Part shown: in pieces, positions 17,683 through 28,365 of the stretch
Layout of the letters: every line of letters begins with the position of its first letter
Position numbering within the stretch: the stretch's first letter is position 1
Assembly (NCBI GenBank): GCA_035539175.1
Contig: DATLIY010000008.1
Location: 682,001-746,000 of the forward strand
Length of the DNA stretch: 64,000 nucleotides
DNA from: Acidisarcina sp.
GTDB lineage: Bacteria; Acidobacteriota; Terriglobia; Terriglobales; Acidobacteriaceae
Direction: 5' to 3'
Made by a program: the position numbers and the translations under genes
Notes under the pieces: model-generated
Told to the model about the DNA's origin: nothing
What the model saw: only the letters and a program-made list of their open reading frames with translations
Database searches by the model: none

Positions 17683-18468
17683 TTAATCCAGCCGGACCAG
17701 GTAGGCGTTGCCCTCTACGGGGTCGAGTTCGCGGGCGATTTCCTGTGCTTTTCCTTTGTCGTCGTTCTGGGGACGGATACGCACCCAGTGTCCGGTTGGC
17801 CCGGTGAACTCGATCACGTTGGCGGTATGGTATTTGCGCTGCAGGTGGTCGCGCAGCTTCAAGGCCTCTTCGCCATCCTTGAATGCTCCCACCTGGACGC
17901 ACCAGCGTCCACCAACCTCAACCGGCAGCGGGGTTTGATAGACGTCGACGCGCACGCGTGCGGTACCGGGTCTCCACACCCCTGCGGCCTTGGCCGAGGC
18001 CATCGAGAGATCCAGCAGGCGGCCCTGAACAAAGGGTCCGCGATCGGTGACGCGAGCGACAACGAATTGCCCGGTCTGCAGGTTGGTCACCTTGATGAGG
18101 GAGTTCATCGGCAGGGTGCGATGCGCGGCGGTCAGCGCATTCTGGTCAAATACCTGGCCGTTGGCGCCGCGCCGGTTGTGGTAGGGAGGCCCATACCAGC
18201 TCGCCAGGCCCTCTTCCGTCATGATGGGGGAGTGGGTGGCGACGTACTCTTCGTCCGCGCTATTGCTGCTTTCTGCAGCCGCGGGAGGCACATTGACCGC
18301 GGGGGGCCGGGTCTCCGCCGGCGGTGTCGTGGTTCGCGGATAGGGGATCGTAGGCGGTGGCGGCGCAGGCACATAGACGACCTTGACTTTACGCGCGCAG
18401 CCGCCCATGACGAGAAGAATCGGGAAAAGTGCCACGGCAGGCAGAAGGCGTTGCCACAAAGCTGTCAT
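17683..18468 (-). CDS. rlpA: RlpA-like septal ring lipoprotein with SPOR domain
   Basis: RlpA proteins are lytic transglycosylases that cut peptide-free glycan at the septum. The signal peptide ends at the lipobox LVMGGC (Cys24), giving an outer- or inner-membrane lipoprotein. A Pro/Thr-rich linker follows (about 30-80). The double-psi beta-barrel domain has GLASWYGPPYHNRRGANG and RVTDRGPFVQGRLLDLS with the catalytic Asp. The C-terminal SPOR domain starts at about WCVQVGAFKDGEEA. Length 261 suits the family. It is convergent with the tldE-like gene, 29 bases apart. Confidence 0.9.
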   Translation of the reverse strand: MTALWQRLLPAVALFPILLVMGGCARKVKVVYVPAPPPPTIPYPRTTTPPAETRPPAVNVPPAAAESSNSADEEYVATHSPIMTEEGLASWYGPPYHNRRGANGQVFDQNALTAAHRTLPMNSLIKVTNLQTGQFVVARVTDRGPFVQGRLLDLSMASAKAAGVWRPGTARVRVDVYQTPLPVEVGGRWCVQVGAFKDGEEALKLRDHLQRKYHTANVIEFTGPTGHWVRIRPQNDDKGKAQEIARELDPVEGNAYLVRLD

Positions 18469-18563
18469 CTTAGTGCGGTTCTCCTATAAGTTCGGTGTTT
18501 CCCGAGTTTTGGATTCCACGGTACTGGTTTCCTGATGCGGCCATTCTGCGGTCGAATGGCTGG

Positions 18564-18818
18564 CTAACGGCTTCCGCTCGATGGCGGCCTATTGCTCCGG
18601 TCGAGGGCTTCGGCCAATTTGTGGAGCTGCTCGGCGGCAATCTTCAGAGCCTCGGAGGAGTTGCGCCGAACCTGCGGCACCACTTCGTCGTTGAGATAGG
18701 CGATGACACGCCGCAATTCTTCTTCGGCGCGGGGTATGGCGGAGCCGATATGCTCATCGATCTTGCGGCCCAGGTCTTCCAGGCGGCCGCGCTGCGGGTC
18801 TTGGGGATTGCCGGTCAT
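18564..18818 (-). CDS. Small charged helical protein, unknown
   Basis: An 84-residue hydrophilic protein with a long predicted amphipathic helix (GRLEDLGRKIDEHIGSAIPR to about residue 72) and no signal peptide. I do not recognise a characterised family. On the minus strand AGGAGAG precedes the ATG by about seven bases, which supports it as a real gene. It lies upstream of rlpA on the same strand with about 95 bases between them. Confidence 0.6.
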   Translation of the reverse strand: MTGNPQDPQRGRLEDLGRKIDEHIGSAIPRAEEELRRVIAYLNDEVVPQVRRNSSEALKIAAEQLHKLAEALDRSNRPPSSGSR

Positions 18819-19421
18819 GGGAGCTCTCCTCTTCCCTATCCTCTGCGTATCTTGCGTGCCAATCGAGTGCGCCCTGCGTACCGATCCGGCGTACCGATTC
18901 CGTGCGTGGGGATGCGTGTTTTTATTATCCGGGTTTTCCGGCTGTCTTCCGCACTCCAGTATTGCGGGGTGCCGAGCTGATTACTCGCCTTTGGATGCGG
19001 GAATTGACGTTGGACCCATCGTTCTGACCGACGTATTGAGCGTCTGCGCCGGCGGGACAGCTATAAAGTGAGCCGCTAAAAAGTGAGCCCCGCGCAAGGG
19101 ACCCGGAACGGTGGTTCCATCCGGGCAGGTCCGAAGGGGGCACTTTCTATGGGCGAGATGGGGTGCATTTCACCCTGGAGTCCTTCCCATTCGCTGAACG
19201 GTTGTCCCATCTACGCCCGGATTTTTACCGTTCGATCATAAATATTTTGTACTTGCCCAAGGCGTGAATACTCTTAGGTTGGCAAGTTTGACGCAAATTT
19301 TTGGGTGATCTCTGTGAAATCTGTCCCCATTCGACGTTGAACCTGTCGTCCCTGTGACATGCGGTCCCAACCCCAGACCGCAAAAAGCGCGCAGGTTCCG
19401 ATCACTTGAGGAGAATAAGAT
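18819..19421. other. 603-base intergenic region upstream of the radical SAM gene
   Basis: No convincing coding frame. It contains the structured segment at 19078-19180 and, at its end, a strong ribosome site GAGGAGAATAAG before the radical SAM start at 19422. An AT-rich part (19230-19260, CATAAATATTTTG) may hold the promoter, but I cannot fix a -35/-10 pair. Confidence 0.5.
19078..19180 (+). ncRNA. Candidate structured RNA, unknown class
   Basis: Nested complementary segments are visible: AAAGTG (19080-19085) with CACTTT (19141-19146); CCCC (19088-19091) with GGGG (19137-19140); GGACC (19099-19103) with GGTCC (19128-19132); and CCCGGA (19102-19107) with TCCGGG (19120-19125). The last two compete for two bases, and GGAAC/GTTCC offers another inner hairpin. 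A separate hairpin GGGTG/CACCC lies at 19161-19175. The segment CAGGTCCGAAGG faintly recalls the SRP RNA apex but lacks its GNRA loop. It could be a cis-acting leader of the radical SAM gene or a free RNA. Confidence 0.35.
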
Positions 19422-21512
<2,091 letters not shown>

Positions 21513-21547
21513 TTCGTCAGCCAGATACAACCCTGCAATCAACAATG

Positions 21548-21577
21548 GTAAGAGGCTACCTTCGGGTGGCCTCTTAC
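21548..21577 (+). terminator. Stem-loop with TTCG tetraloop after the radical SAM gene
   Basis: GTAAGAGGCTACC (21548-21560) pairs with GGTGGCCTCTTAC (21565-21577) through 13 pairs including one G-T, closed by a stable TTCG loop. It sits 35 bases after the stop codon and is followed by TATTTG. Confidence 0.8.
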
Positions 21578-21621
21578 TATTTGCGGTGGAACTTTTTCCC
21601 TTCCGCGTCCAGACTGGAAAT

Positions 21622-22080
21622 ATGGTGAAACCAACTGCTGTTCTGCTGATTGCCATGGGTTTGCTGTGCTCCATGGTGGGCTGCGCGGTGTATCCGGATC
21701 GACCCCACAGTATCAAGACCTCCACCAGCGCGGAGCAATTCGAGCGCCTCTACTGGAAGGCCGTGCACAAGGGCGATTGGCAACAGGTGGTTGCCTTGCA
21801 GGGGCCCAGTGTCCTGTTCACGTCGAGAAGCGGCGACCGGTTGACCGGCGAGCAATGGCTGGAGCAGCTAAAGCAGAATCCCCCGGCGGAGTATCTGATT
21901 CGTGAGTTGCAGGTGACTCCCCAGGGAGCGGATATGGTTGTGAGCTACTCCGCCTCGGTGACGCAGCAGAAGTCGCAAGCTCCTGCCGAGCTGGCCGTCG
22001 TCAGCGTCTGGCAGCACGTGAGGGGCAGCCTGATCCTGGTGGCGCACAGTGAGACGCCGCATGCCGGTGCGGCAAAGTAG
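21622..22080 (+). CDS. Lipoprotein with NTF2-like (SnoaL/DUF4440-type) domain
   Basis: A 152-residue product. A signal peptide ends at the lipobox SMVGC (Cys about 21), so it is a membrane-anchored periplasmic protein. The mature part begins with FERLYWKAVHKGDWQQVVAL and includes LTGEQWLEQL and SVWQHVRGSLILVAHSET, the pattern of small cone-shaped NTF2-like folds. I chose the ATG at 21622 because it gives the signal peptide. Ligand and function are unknown. mutY follows 29 bases downstream. Confidence 0.65.
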   Translation: MVKPTAVLLIAMGLLCSMVGCAVYPDRPHSIKTSTSAEQFERLYWKAVHKGDWQQVVALQGPSVLFTSRSGDRLTGEQWLEQLKQNPPAEYLIRELQVTPQGADMVVSYSASVTQQKSQAPAELAVVSVWQHVRGSLILVAHSETPHAGAAK

Positions 22081-22109
22081 AGGCGCCTCTTCCGGTTAGA
22101 ATCAGGCGT

Positions 22110-23219
22110 ATGAGCGAGGAAGAATGGGCTCCGGCCAAGCGGAAGAAGTTCCGTGCAAGGCTGCTGCGCTGGTTCGGAGCGCATCGCCGGGACCTGCCGT
22201 GGCGGCGTACCGAGGATCCTTACAAAATCTGGGTCTCCGAGATCATGTTGCAGCAGACGCGGGTGGCTGCGGTTCTGGAGCACTACGCGGAGTTTCTTCG
22301 CCGCTTTCCAACGGTGGCCGCGCTGGCTGAGGCACCCGAGGCAGACGTGCTCGCCGTGTGGAGCGGACTGGGCTATTACCGCAGGGCTCGGATGCTCCAC
22401 CGGGGCGCGCAGGTGGTGGTTCAGCAGCACGGATCGTTGCTTCCCCGCACGGCGGCGGAACTGGCACTGCTGCCCGGCATTGGGGCTTATACTTCCGCGG
22501 CAATCGCGAGTATCGCCTTTGGCGAATCCGTTGCCGCAGTGGATGGCAACGTGGAGCGCGTGATCACGCGAATTGCGGGCCTTGCCGAGGGCAGCGCCGC
22601 CGCGGATCGAGCCTTGCGCTCGCGCATCTCCCGGCAGGCAATCCACCGGTTGGCCGACGAGCTGGTGGACCCCGCGCATCCGGGAGATTTTAACCAGGCC
22701 ATGATGGAGCTTGGCGCAACCCTTTGCCTGCCGCGAAAGCCGCTGTGCGCGCAATGCCCCGTCGTCGAGCTATGCCAGACGCGCGGGGAGCACCCGGTAG
22801 AGCCTCGCAGGCCCACGGTGCGCCACGAGATAGCCTATGCCTTGGTGGTGGCCGCCTCGCCTTCGCAGAGCGCTTCGAAGGGTACTTCGCAGGATACTTT
22901 GAGGGGTACAAGGGTGCTGCTGCATCAGCGGCCCCTGCAGGGTACCGTAATGCCCGGCATGTGGGAGCTGCCGGAGATTGACAGCCATGCGCTCGATGCC
23001 AAATCGGCGGAGCTCATCGTGCGTCACGCCATCATGCAGACAACCTACATTGTCCACGTCCATGCCATGGGCGCGGATGGCCTTGCCCGGCACCGGAAGA
23101 ACGAGCGCGCGGAGCAATGGGTTCTGCCTGAGGCGCTGTCTCTTTTGCCCCTGACGGGCCTGGCGCGAAAGGTCCTTCGCCGGGTGGGGCTGATGACAAC
23201 CCTGCATGCGCAATCCTGA
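22110..23219 (+). CDS. mutY: A/G-specific adenine glycosylase MutY
   Basis: MutY removes adenine mispaired with 8-oxoguanine. The 369-residue protein has the N-terminal segment RDLPWRRTEDPYKIWVSEIMLQQTRV, the helix-hairpin-helix LPGIGAYTSAAI with the following catalytic Asp in AVDGNVERV, and the iron-sulfur loop C-x6-C-x2-C-x5-C (CLPRKPLCAQCPVVELC). The C-terminal half is the NUDIX-like domain that reads 8-oxoG (VLLHQRPLQG, GMWELPE). A low-complexity Ser/Thr-rich insertion links the two domains near residue 250. Complete and typical in length. Confidence 0.95.
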   Translation: MSEEEWAPAKRKKFRARLLRWFGAHRRDLPWRRTEDPYKIWVSEIMLQQTRVAAVLEHYAEFLRRFPTVAALAEAPEADVLAVWSGLGYYRRARMLHRGAQVVVQQHGSLLPRTAAELALLPGIGAYTSAAIASIAFGESVAAVDGNVERVITRIAGLAEGSAAADRALRSRISRQAIHRLADELVDPAHPGDFNQAMMELGATLCLPRKPLCAQCPVVELCQTRGEHPVEPRRPTVRHEIAYALVVAASPSQSASKGTSQDTLRGTRVLLHQRPLQGTVMPGMWELPEIDSHALDAKSAELIVRHAIMQTTYIVHVHAMGADGLARHRKNERAEQWVLPEALSLLPLTGLARKVLRRVGLMTTLHAQS

Positions 23220-23417
23220 TTGCTGCTTCGAGAGCCACTTCGAACGCGACTTCGAACGCACCACGTGGGAAAAGCGATTGCCCAACGGCGCGCGTACTCT
23301 TAATGTAGAAGCCAGAGAGCTATGCACAGAATGGATGAATTTATCCGCTCTCAATTTACCCGCTCTCTTGGCCCGTCGCGAACCGGGTCTAACTCAAGAG
23401 TCAGAATGGGAGACAGA

Positions 23418-25100
23418 ATGAACTATCGTCTCAGCCTTGCTTGTGCGTCGCTTGCCTGCATCGCGCCTGCCTTTGCCTGCGCACAGGTGCAGGCCCTACC
23501 CGATTTGCCGCAGGTACCCGCGGCTGCACGCCAGGCGGCGGCATCGATTGACGGAGAAAAGATTCGTGCCCACGTCCGCTTTCTTGCGGACGATCTGTTG
23601 GAGGGGCGCGGTCCGGGGCAGCGTGGGGCGGAGATCGCCGCGCAGTACATCGCGACGCAGTTCATGCTGTCAGGGCTGAAGCCGGCGGGTGCGAATGGCA
23701 GCTACTTCCAGAAGGTTCCGCTGATGGCGGTGCACACGCTGGAGGATCAGACCCGCTTTACCCTGGAGCCGAAGAACGGGACACCGCTTTCGCTGAAGTA
23801 TGGCGAGGACTATGTGACCAAGGACGAGACGGGAGGAACGTCGGCGGATATCGACGCGCCCATCGTCTTCGTCGGCTATGGCATCGATGCACCGGAGTAC
23901 CACTGGAACGACTTCAAGGGTGTGGATGTGAAGGGCAAGGTGCTGCTGGTGATCGTCAACGAGCCGCCCTCGGAGGACGAAAAGTTCTTCAAGGGCAAGG
24001 CGCTGACCTACTACGGGCGATGGACCTACAAGTACGAGGAAGCAGCGCGCCGGGGCGCCGTGGGTGTGCTGATTATTCATCGTACCGACCTGGCCAGCTA
24101 TGGCTGGGACGTGGTGCGCAACTCGCAGGCGATCGAGAAATCCTATCTGCAGAACGATCCGTTATCGACGCTGAAGGCCGCCAGCTGGATCCAGTTGGAT
24201 GTTGCGAGAAAGCTGCTGGGCGAAGTGGGCATCGACGCCGATAAGGCCATCGACGCAGCGGGAAAGCCGGGCTTCAAGGCGATTGAGCTGCCGGTCCGCC
24301 TGAAGGCGCACGTGGCCAGCCGCGTCCGCAAATATGAATCGAGCAATGTGATCGCGATGTTGCCCGGAGCTTCGGACAAACAGCAGGCGGTATTCTTCAC
24401 CGCGCACTATGACCACCTGGGCATTGATCCGGACATGAAGGGCGACAACATCTACAACGGCGCGGCGGATAACGCGACGGGCTGCGGAATCCTGCTGGAG
24501 ATAGCGCGAGCCTTTGCGGAAGCGAAGGTCCGGCCTCCCCACGCGGTTTACTTCGCGGCGGTGACGGCAGAGGAGCAGGGGCTTCTGGGTTCGGAATACC
24601 TCGGCATGCATCCGCCGATTCCTTCAGCACAGATTGCGCTCGACCTGAACTACGACATGCTTTTGCCGATCGGAGTGCCGATTTCTGCGGAGGTGAGCGG
24701 GGCGGAACGCACCACCTTCTATCCCGTAGTGGAGAAGACCGCCAAGGCTCTCCACCTGGAGCTGGAGCCGGATCAGACGCCCAGCGCAGGCCATTACTAC
24801 CGCTCAGACCACTTCAGCATGGCTCGCTTCGGCGTGCCTGCGTTTTCCATTGGGCAAGGCACGCAGTATGAAGGCCACGAGCCGCAGTGGGGCGTGGACC
24901 AGGCCAAGGATTTTGTAGCCCGGCACTATCACCAGCCATCGGATGAATATCATGCCGACTGGGATTTCCGGGGCGACGCTAAGATGGCGCAGTTCGGGTT
25001 CCTGCTGGGATGGCAGGCGTCGGCGCTGCCGTCATCTGTAGGCTGGCAGCCTGGCGATGAGTTTGAGGCGGCTCGTAAGAAGAGCATGGGCGGAAGATAA
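23418..25100 (+). CDS. Secreted M28 family zinc aminopeptidase with PA domain
   Basis: An exported exopeptidase. The ATG at 23418 follows GGGAGA and gives the signal peptide MNYRLSLACASLACIAPAFACAQ. The N-terminal part includes FLADDLLEGRGPGQRGAEIAAQYI, followed by a PA insert (about 130-290, FVGYGIDAPEYHWNDF). The two-zinc catalytic domain shows the family ligands: TAHYDHLG (His, Asp), GAADNATGCG (Asp), TAEEQGLLGSEY (Glu-Glu), and a late His in the YRSDHFSMARFG region. Length 560 matches bacterial M28 enzymes. Probably releases amino acids from peptides in the periplasm or outside. Confidence 0.9.
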   Translation: MNYRLSLACASLACIAPAFACAQVQALPDLPQVPAAARQAAASIDGEKIRAHVRFLADDLLEGRGPGQRGAEIAAQYIATQFMLSGLKPAGANGSYFQKVPLMAVHTLEDQTRFTLEPKNGTPLSLKYGEDYVTKDETGGTSADIDAPIVFVGYGIDAPEYHWNDFKGVDVKGKVLLVIVNEPPSEDEKFFKGKALTYYGRWTYKYEEAARRGAVGVLIIHRTDLASYGWDVVRNSQAIEKSYLQNDPLSTLKAASWIQLDVARKLLGEVGIDADKAIDAAGKPGFKAIELPVRLKAHVASRVRKYESSNVIAMLPGASDKQQAVFFTAHYDHLGIDPDMKGDNIYNGAADNATGCGILLEIARAFAEAKVRPPHAVYFAAVTAEEQGLLGSEYLGMHPPIPSAQIALDLNYDMLLPIGVPISAEVSGAERTTFYPVVEKTAKALHLELEPDQTPSAGHYYRSDHFSMARFGVPAFSIGQGTQYEGHEPQWGVDQAKDFVARHYHQPSDEYHADWDFRGDAKMAQFGFLLGWQASALPSSVGWQPGDEFEAARKKSMGGR

Positions 25101-25267
25101 GCCGGAATCGCAGCTCCGGAATCGCAGTCCAAGCGCGGCGTTTCTTAACAGAAAAGCCGCGCAAGCCGGAGAGGGTTCGGTGTACATCTACAATAAGGAA
25201 TCTGCTCCATTCTTCCCGGACCACAGGTAGATACGACGCGTAGATAAGATTCCAGGAGACGAGGGAA

Positions 25268-25819
25268 TTGCAATCCCGAATGCATTTCTCATCTAACAGC
25301 AGGCATCGAGGGGCTCTTCTTCTTTGCTGTCTGCTGTGCCTTGCAGCAGGAGCCCTGGCGCAGGAGGCCTCCACTCCAATGCTGCATCGCCGCGCGGACA
25401 AGGTGGACGACAGCAGCACCGCGCCGGCGACCGAAGCAAGAGCCTCCTCCACGCTGCCGCAGGACGCATCCGGCGAATATCTGCTGGGGAGCGATCCGGG
25501 AGAAGTGATCCAGATCAGCCTGCAGGAGCGGGAGCTGGGCGGTTATATCTCCAAGCGCGGAGATGCGGACAGCGACCAGGGAACTCCGCTGACGTTTTTC
25601 TTTACGCATACTCGCATCGATGGGTCGCGACTGGGGTTCACGACGCACCAGATTCACGGCGTCTGGTACTCGTTTGAAGGAACGATCGAGCGCGGGGCAG
25701 CGAAGACTCACGCGGAAGAGGGCTACTATCTGCTGCAGGGAACGCTGACGAAGTACAACGTGGCGGCCCGCACCTCCGAGCGCAGAACCGTGAGCCTGAA
25801 GATGACTCCGCAGGCATAG
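25268..25819 (+). CDS. Secreted protein of unknown function
   Basis: A 183-residue product with a signal peptide (ALLLCCLLCLAAGALAQ). The mature part contains GEYLLGSDPGEVIQISLQERELGGYI and EGYYLLQGTLTKYNV, a mostly beta pattern, but I recognise no family. I used the TTG at 25268 because GGAG lies eight bases upstream; an ATG at 25280 is the alternative. It follows the M28 gene by 167 bases. Confidence 0.62.
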   Translation: MQSRMHFSSNSRHRGALLLCCLLCLAAGALAQEASTPMLHRRADKVDDSSTAPATEARASSTLPQDASGEYLLGSDPGEVIQISLQERELGGYISKRGDADSDQGTPLTFFFTHTRIDGSRLGFTTHQIHGVWYSFEGTIERGAAKTHAEEGYYLLQGTLTKYNVAARTSERRTVSLKMTPQA

Positions 25820-25841
25820 ACCGCCTGACCGGAGGCCTTCC

Positions 25842-26024
25842 TCAGTAAAGGTCGGAGGGTGGCCACGCATGGCTGCACTCCGAGCAGACCCATTGCAAAT
25901 GGTTGCGGCTGGCAGGCTGGGCACAGCTTGGGCAGTATCCGGGAGAGTGGGAATCGGGCTTCAGAGCAACTTCCAGGCTCGCCCTCTCCCAGCGTTCCTC
26001 CTCCACAACTGCAGGTTGTACCAT
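25842..26024 (-). CDS. Small zinc-ribbon protein
   Basis: A 60-residue frame whose C-terminal half carries two CxxC pairs, YCPSCAQPASRNHLQWVCSECSHAW, a clear zinc-ribbon pattern. The ATG at 26024 is tentative; a longer start upstream is possible because the frame stays open. It lies between two + strand genes. Function is unknown. Confidence 0.5.
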   Translation of the reverse strand: MVQPAVVEEERWERASLEVALKPDSHSPGYCPSCAQPASRNHLQWVCSECSHAWPPSDLY

Positions 26025-26210
26025 GCCTTCACGGGTCTCGTGCGCATCATCGGATTTTTTCACGCAGACAGCGTATCGCAGTTTGGCAGTAAATTCATCG
26101 CCTGCTTCTGCATCGAAGGGGGCACGAGGACTATTCTTTGGAACAATCCGGGATTTGCTGCATCCAACCAACGGAAGCACTTCACGATCATCAATCTGAA
26201 AGGGGTAATT

Positions 26211-26639
26211 ATGGAGCGCACAGCAAGCGCCGTTTGGCACGGTCGTATTAAAGATGGGAAGGGCGTGATTTCGACACAGAGTGGCGTACTGAAGGAGGCC
26301 CAGTATTCCTTTGGAACTCGCTTTGAGAGTGGCATCGGGACGAACCCGGAGGAGCTGATTGCAGCCGCCCATGCTGGCTGCTTTACGATGGCCCTGAGCG
26401 GGCAGTTGACCAATGCCGGGCTGACGCCGGAGTCTATCGACACGACCGCATCTGCCACCTTCGAGAAGACCGATGCGGGTCCGACGATCACGAAGATTGC
26501 CCTCGTAACCAAAGCAAAGGTTCCGGGCGCGGATCAGGCGGCCCTGGACAAGGCAGCCCAGGAAGCCAAGGCAAACTGCCCGATCTCGCGGCTGTTCAAG
26601 GGCAATACCGAGATCACGCTGGATGCGAAGCTGGTCTAA
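26211..26639 (+). CDS. osmC: OsmC family peroxiredoxin
   Basis: OsmC enzymes reduce organic hydroperoxides with two Cys residues. The 142-residue protein shows both: AAAHAGCFTMAL (about Cys57) and EAKANCPISRLF (about Cys124), with GTNPEELIAAAHA just before the first. Length matches the family (about 140). The ATG at 26211 follows AAAGGGG at six bases. A terminator lies 30 bases downstream. Confidence 0.93.
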   Translation: MERTASAVWHGRIKDGKGVISTQSGVLKEAQYSFGTRFESGIGTNPEELIAAAHAGCFTMALSGQLTNAGLTPESIDTTASATFEKTDAGPTITKIALVTKAKVPGADQAALDKAAQEAKANCPISRLFKGNTEITLDAKLV

Positions 26640-26668
26640 ACGATCTTCGATTCAAATCTGCAACTGAG

Positions 26669-26701
26669 AAAAACGCCGCGGCCACAAGCTGCGGCGTTTT
26701 T
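26669..26701. terminator. Bidirectional terminator between osmC and the DHp-like gene
   Basis: AAAAACGCCGC (26669-26679) pairs fully with GCGGCGTTTTT (26691-26701), giving an 11-bp stem whose ends supply a T-run on either strand. It sits between two convergent genes. Confidence 0.85.
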
Positions 26702-26739
26702 GCGTGTGGCGTCCGGGGAGACGACCCAGGAGAATGCGG

Positions 26740-27039
26740 TTAGCTGTGGGCGTGGATATAGGCGCGAAGCTCCTGGTTGATGCGGGCAGCTTGCTCCACG
26801 CCCTGCTCCAGGACCTTTACCCACCGGCGACTCTCTTCAGGCATTTCAGCGGTGCCGAGCAGGTAGCTGGACTGGATGATGATCTCAAGTCCATTGCTGA
26901 GGTCATGCACAAGCCGCCGAATTTCAATAGCCTGCTGCTCCGGGATGGTGGCCTCCCCGGCAGAGGAAGAAGCCTGAGCTGCCGCCGCGGGCGGCTGGCT
27001 GGTTGCAGGGGGTTGCGTTGTTTCGCTTCCATGCTTCAT
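26740..27039 (-). CDS. Stand-alone DHp (histidine kinase dimerisation)-like protein without kinase domain
   Basis: A 99-residue protein. After a Pro/Ala/Ser-rich N-terminus (1-32), residues 38-95 form a helical hairpin. The first helix contains RRLVHDLSNGLEIIIQSSYL, which has the H-box form (His45, then Asp) seen in HisKA domains and in the ChpT-like phosphotransferases. No ATP-binding domain is present. It could be a phosphotransfer protein or a dimerising regulator; I infer this from the motif alone. It is convergent with osmC across a shared terminator. Confidence 0.55.
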   Translation of the reverse strand: MKHGSETTQPPATSQPPAAAAQASSSAGEATIPEQQAIEIRRLVHDLSNGLEIIIQSSYLLGTAEMPEESRRWVKVLEQGVEQAARINQELRAYIHAHS

Positions 27040-27287
27040 CGGGCAGAACTCCTCTATAGCTATAGCGCCATGTTACTGCGGATGGAGCCAGGGTATTGCT
27101 ATTTGGGATGCCAAAACTCAATGAGACGGAATGGGGAAGCGCGAGGGGGAGATGCAAGGCATCGGCGTCCGCGCTCTGAGGCGGGGATCATTGAGTCTCA
27201 GGTTTGAGTTACAGGTTTGACACAAAGGCCCATCTCAGAGAAACTAGAAATTCGTGCTCATGTCGGCGATTGCGCTGCATGGGTCGT

Positions 27288-27374
27288 GCCGAAGTGGCGG
27301 AATTGGCAGACGCGCGTGGTTCAGGTCCACGTACTCGCAAGGGTGTGGGGGTTCGAGTCCCTTCTTCGGCACCA
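27288..27374 (+). tRNA. tRNA-Leu (anticodon CAG)
   Basis: An 87-base class II tRNA with encoded CCA. The acceptor stem GCCGAAG pairs with CTTCGGC, followed by A and CCA (27371-27374). The anticodon arm CGTGG-TTCAGGT-CCACG places CAG in the loop, reading CTG. A long variable arm and GGTTCGAGTCC T-arm are present. The strand just downstream turns AT-rich and carries unfamiliar genes, as expected for a tRNA used as an integration site. Confidence 0.96.
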
Positions 27375-27410
27375 ACGATCAAGCTTTTTCTTTAAAAATC
27401 AAGCAAATAC

Positions 27411-27445
27411 AAGCCCCTCAATAACTTGTGGGGCTTTTGCTTTTT
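27411..27445 (+). terminator. Terminator after tRNA-Leu
   Basis: AAGCCCC (27411-27417) pairs with GGGGCTT (27430-27436), followed by TTGCTTTTT. It lies 37 bases after the tRNA. Confidence 0.75.
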
Positions 27446-27765
27446 CTCACCCTTCTCTTTAGTCTCACTGGGTACTTCTGGGGTACAAGCCCTGTAACTA
27501 AAACCTTACAAAGGGGTTAGTAGGTTTTTCCCAAATTCGACCGTTTTCCCCGTCGCACCCGGTTTGCAAAAACCTTACAAAAACAAATTTGTACCCAAAA
27601 ACCCTCCTCAACTCCCTTTGACTGGACGCGACATTCGCTTCGAGAAATCCCTTTGGGTTAAAACATAAGTCTTCTATTCACTGCTAATTGGAGACTACAA
27701 TTTGAGAGTTCCCGCAACGATGCCACAACCGCTTGTGGTCAGATTCTGAACTCAGGAGATGGGTA
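27446..27765. other. AT-rich non-coding stretch between tRNA-Leu and the unknown two-gene operon
   Basis: About 320 bases with no credible gene. It contains AAAACCTTACAAA twice (near 27500 and 27568) and GGGTAC-type short repeats (near 27470-27485). These short repeats next to a tRNA 3' end are compatible with arm sites of an integrase, but I found no integrase gene and no clear second copy of the tRNA end. Confidence 0.4.
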
Positions 27766-28365
27766 ATGGGAAAATTCCGGGTCAAAGTAAAGTTGACAGG
27801 TTTGGAGATTGAGGTTGAAGGCGACCGGGAGTTCGCTCCAGAGATTGCCCAAAACGTCAGTCAGCAACTGGGAAAAGTTCTACAGGCTCCGGCTCTCATC
27901 GGGGCTGCGAAGAACGGAAGCGGCGTAGTCATTGATGTAGAGGAGGTGCCGTCCAATGGTGCTCGTCAGCCGAGACGCCGGAAACCGGGTAGCGGTCGTG
28001 CATCGGCTTCCTCTAATGGTGCGGCAAGTTCAGCTATCAACTGGGAACACGATGCTGCTAGGTTTGGTACTCCAAAGCAGGACTGGAAAGCTGTCCAGAA
28101 AATCGCGTGGCTCCTCTATGTGCTGGAGGAATCCACTGGGCAGAAGGTGGAGTTGACCCCGACGCAAGTGGAGAACACCTTCAACGGCAAGTTCAGGTCT
28201 GCCGGACTAATCCGCCGTGGTAATGTCGCTCGTGACCTCGGGAACAACTCCGACCAGTTTGGTGAAGTAGAGGGCAAGTGGTTCCTGAAAGATGTTGGCC
28301 GTCAGGCAGCAATCAAACTGGTAGCTGAGACTCTTGGGCTAGGCACCCCAACGCCTGAATCGTAA
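27766..28365 (+). CDS. Unrecognised protein, first gene of a tRNA-linked two-gene operon
   Basis: A 199-residue protein I do not recognise. Three parts are visible: an N-terminal beta-rich unit (FRVKVKLTGLEIEVEGDRE to about residue 60), a basic linker rich in Arg, Ser and Gly (about 62-90), and a C-terminal helical part (WKAVQKIAWLLYVLEESTG onward) that could include a winged-helix fold. The ATG at 27766 follows AGGAG at seven bases. The stop codon overlaps the next start (TAATG), so the two proteins are probably made together. Base composition is AT-richer than the surrounding core genes. Confidence 0.7.
   Translation: MGKFRVKVKLTGLEIEVEGDREFAPEIAQNVSQQLGKVLQAPALIGAAKNGSGVVIDVEEVPSNGARQPRRRKPGSGRASASSNGAASSAINWEHDAARFGTPKQDWKAVQKIAWLLYVLEESTGQKVELTPTQVENTFNGKFRSAGLIRRGNVARDLGNNSDQFGEVEGKWFLKDVGRQAAIKLVAETLGLGTPTPES

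Noticed and set aside
19078-19180. SRP (4.5S) RNA
   Set aside because: CAGGTCCGAAGG recalls the apex of SRP RNA, but the GNRA tetraloop and the flanking asymmetric loop are absent and the two halves do not pair as required.
27204-27462. Open frames running across the tRNA-Leu gene
   Set aside because: They coincide with the tRNA and its terminator and have no coding support.
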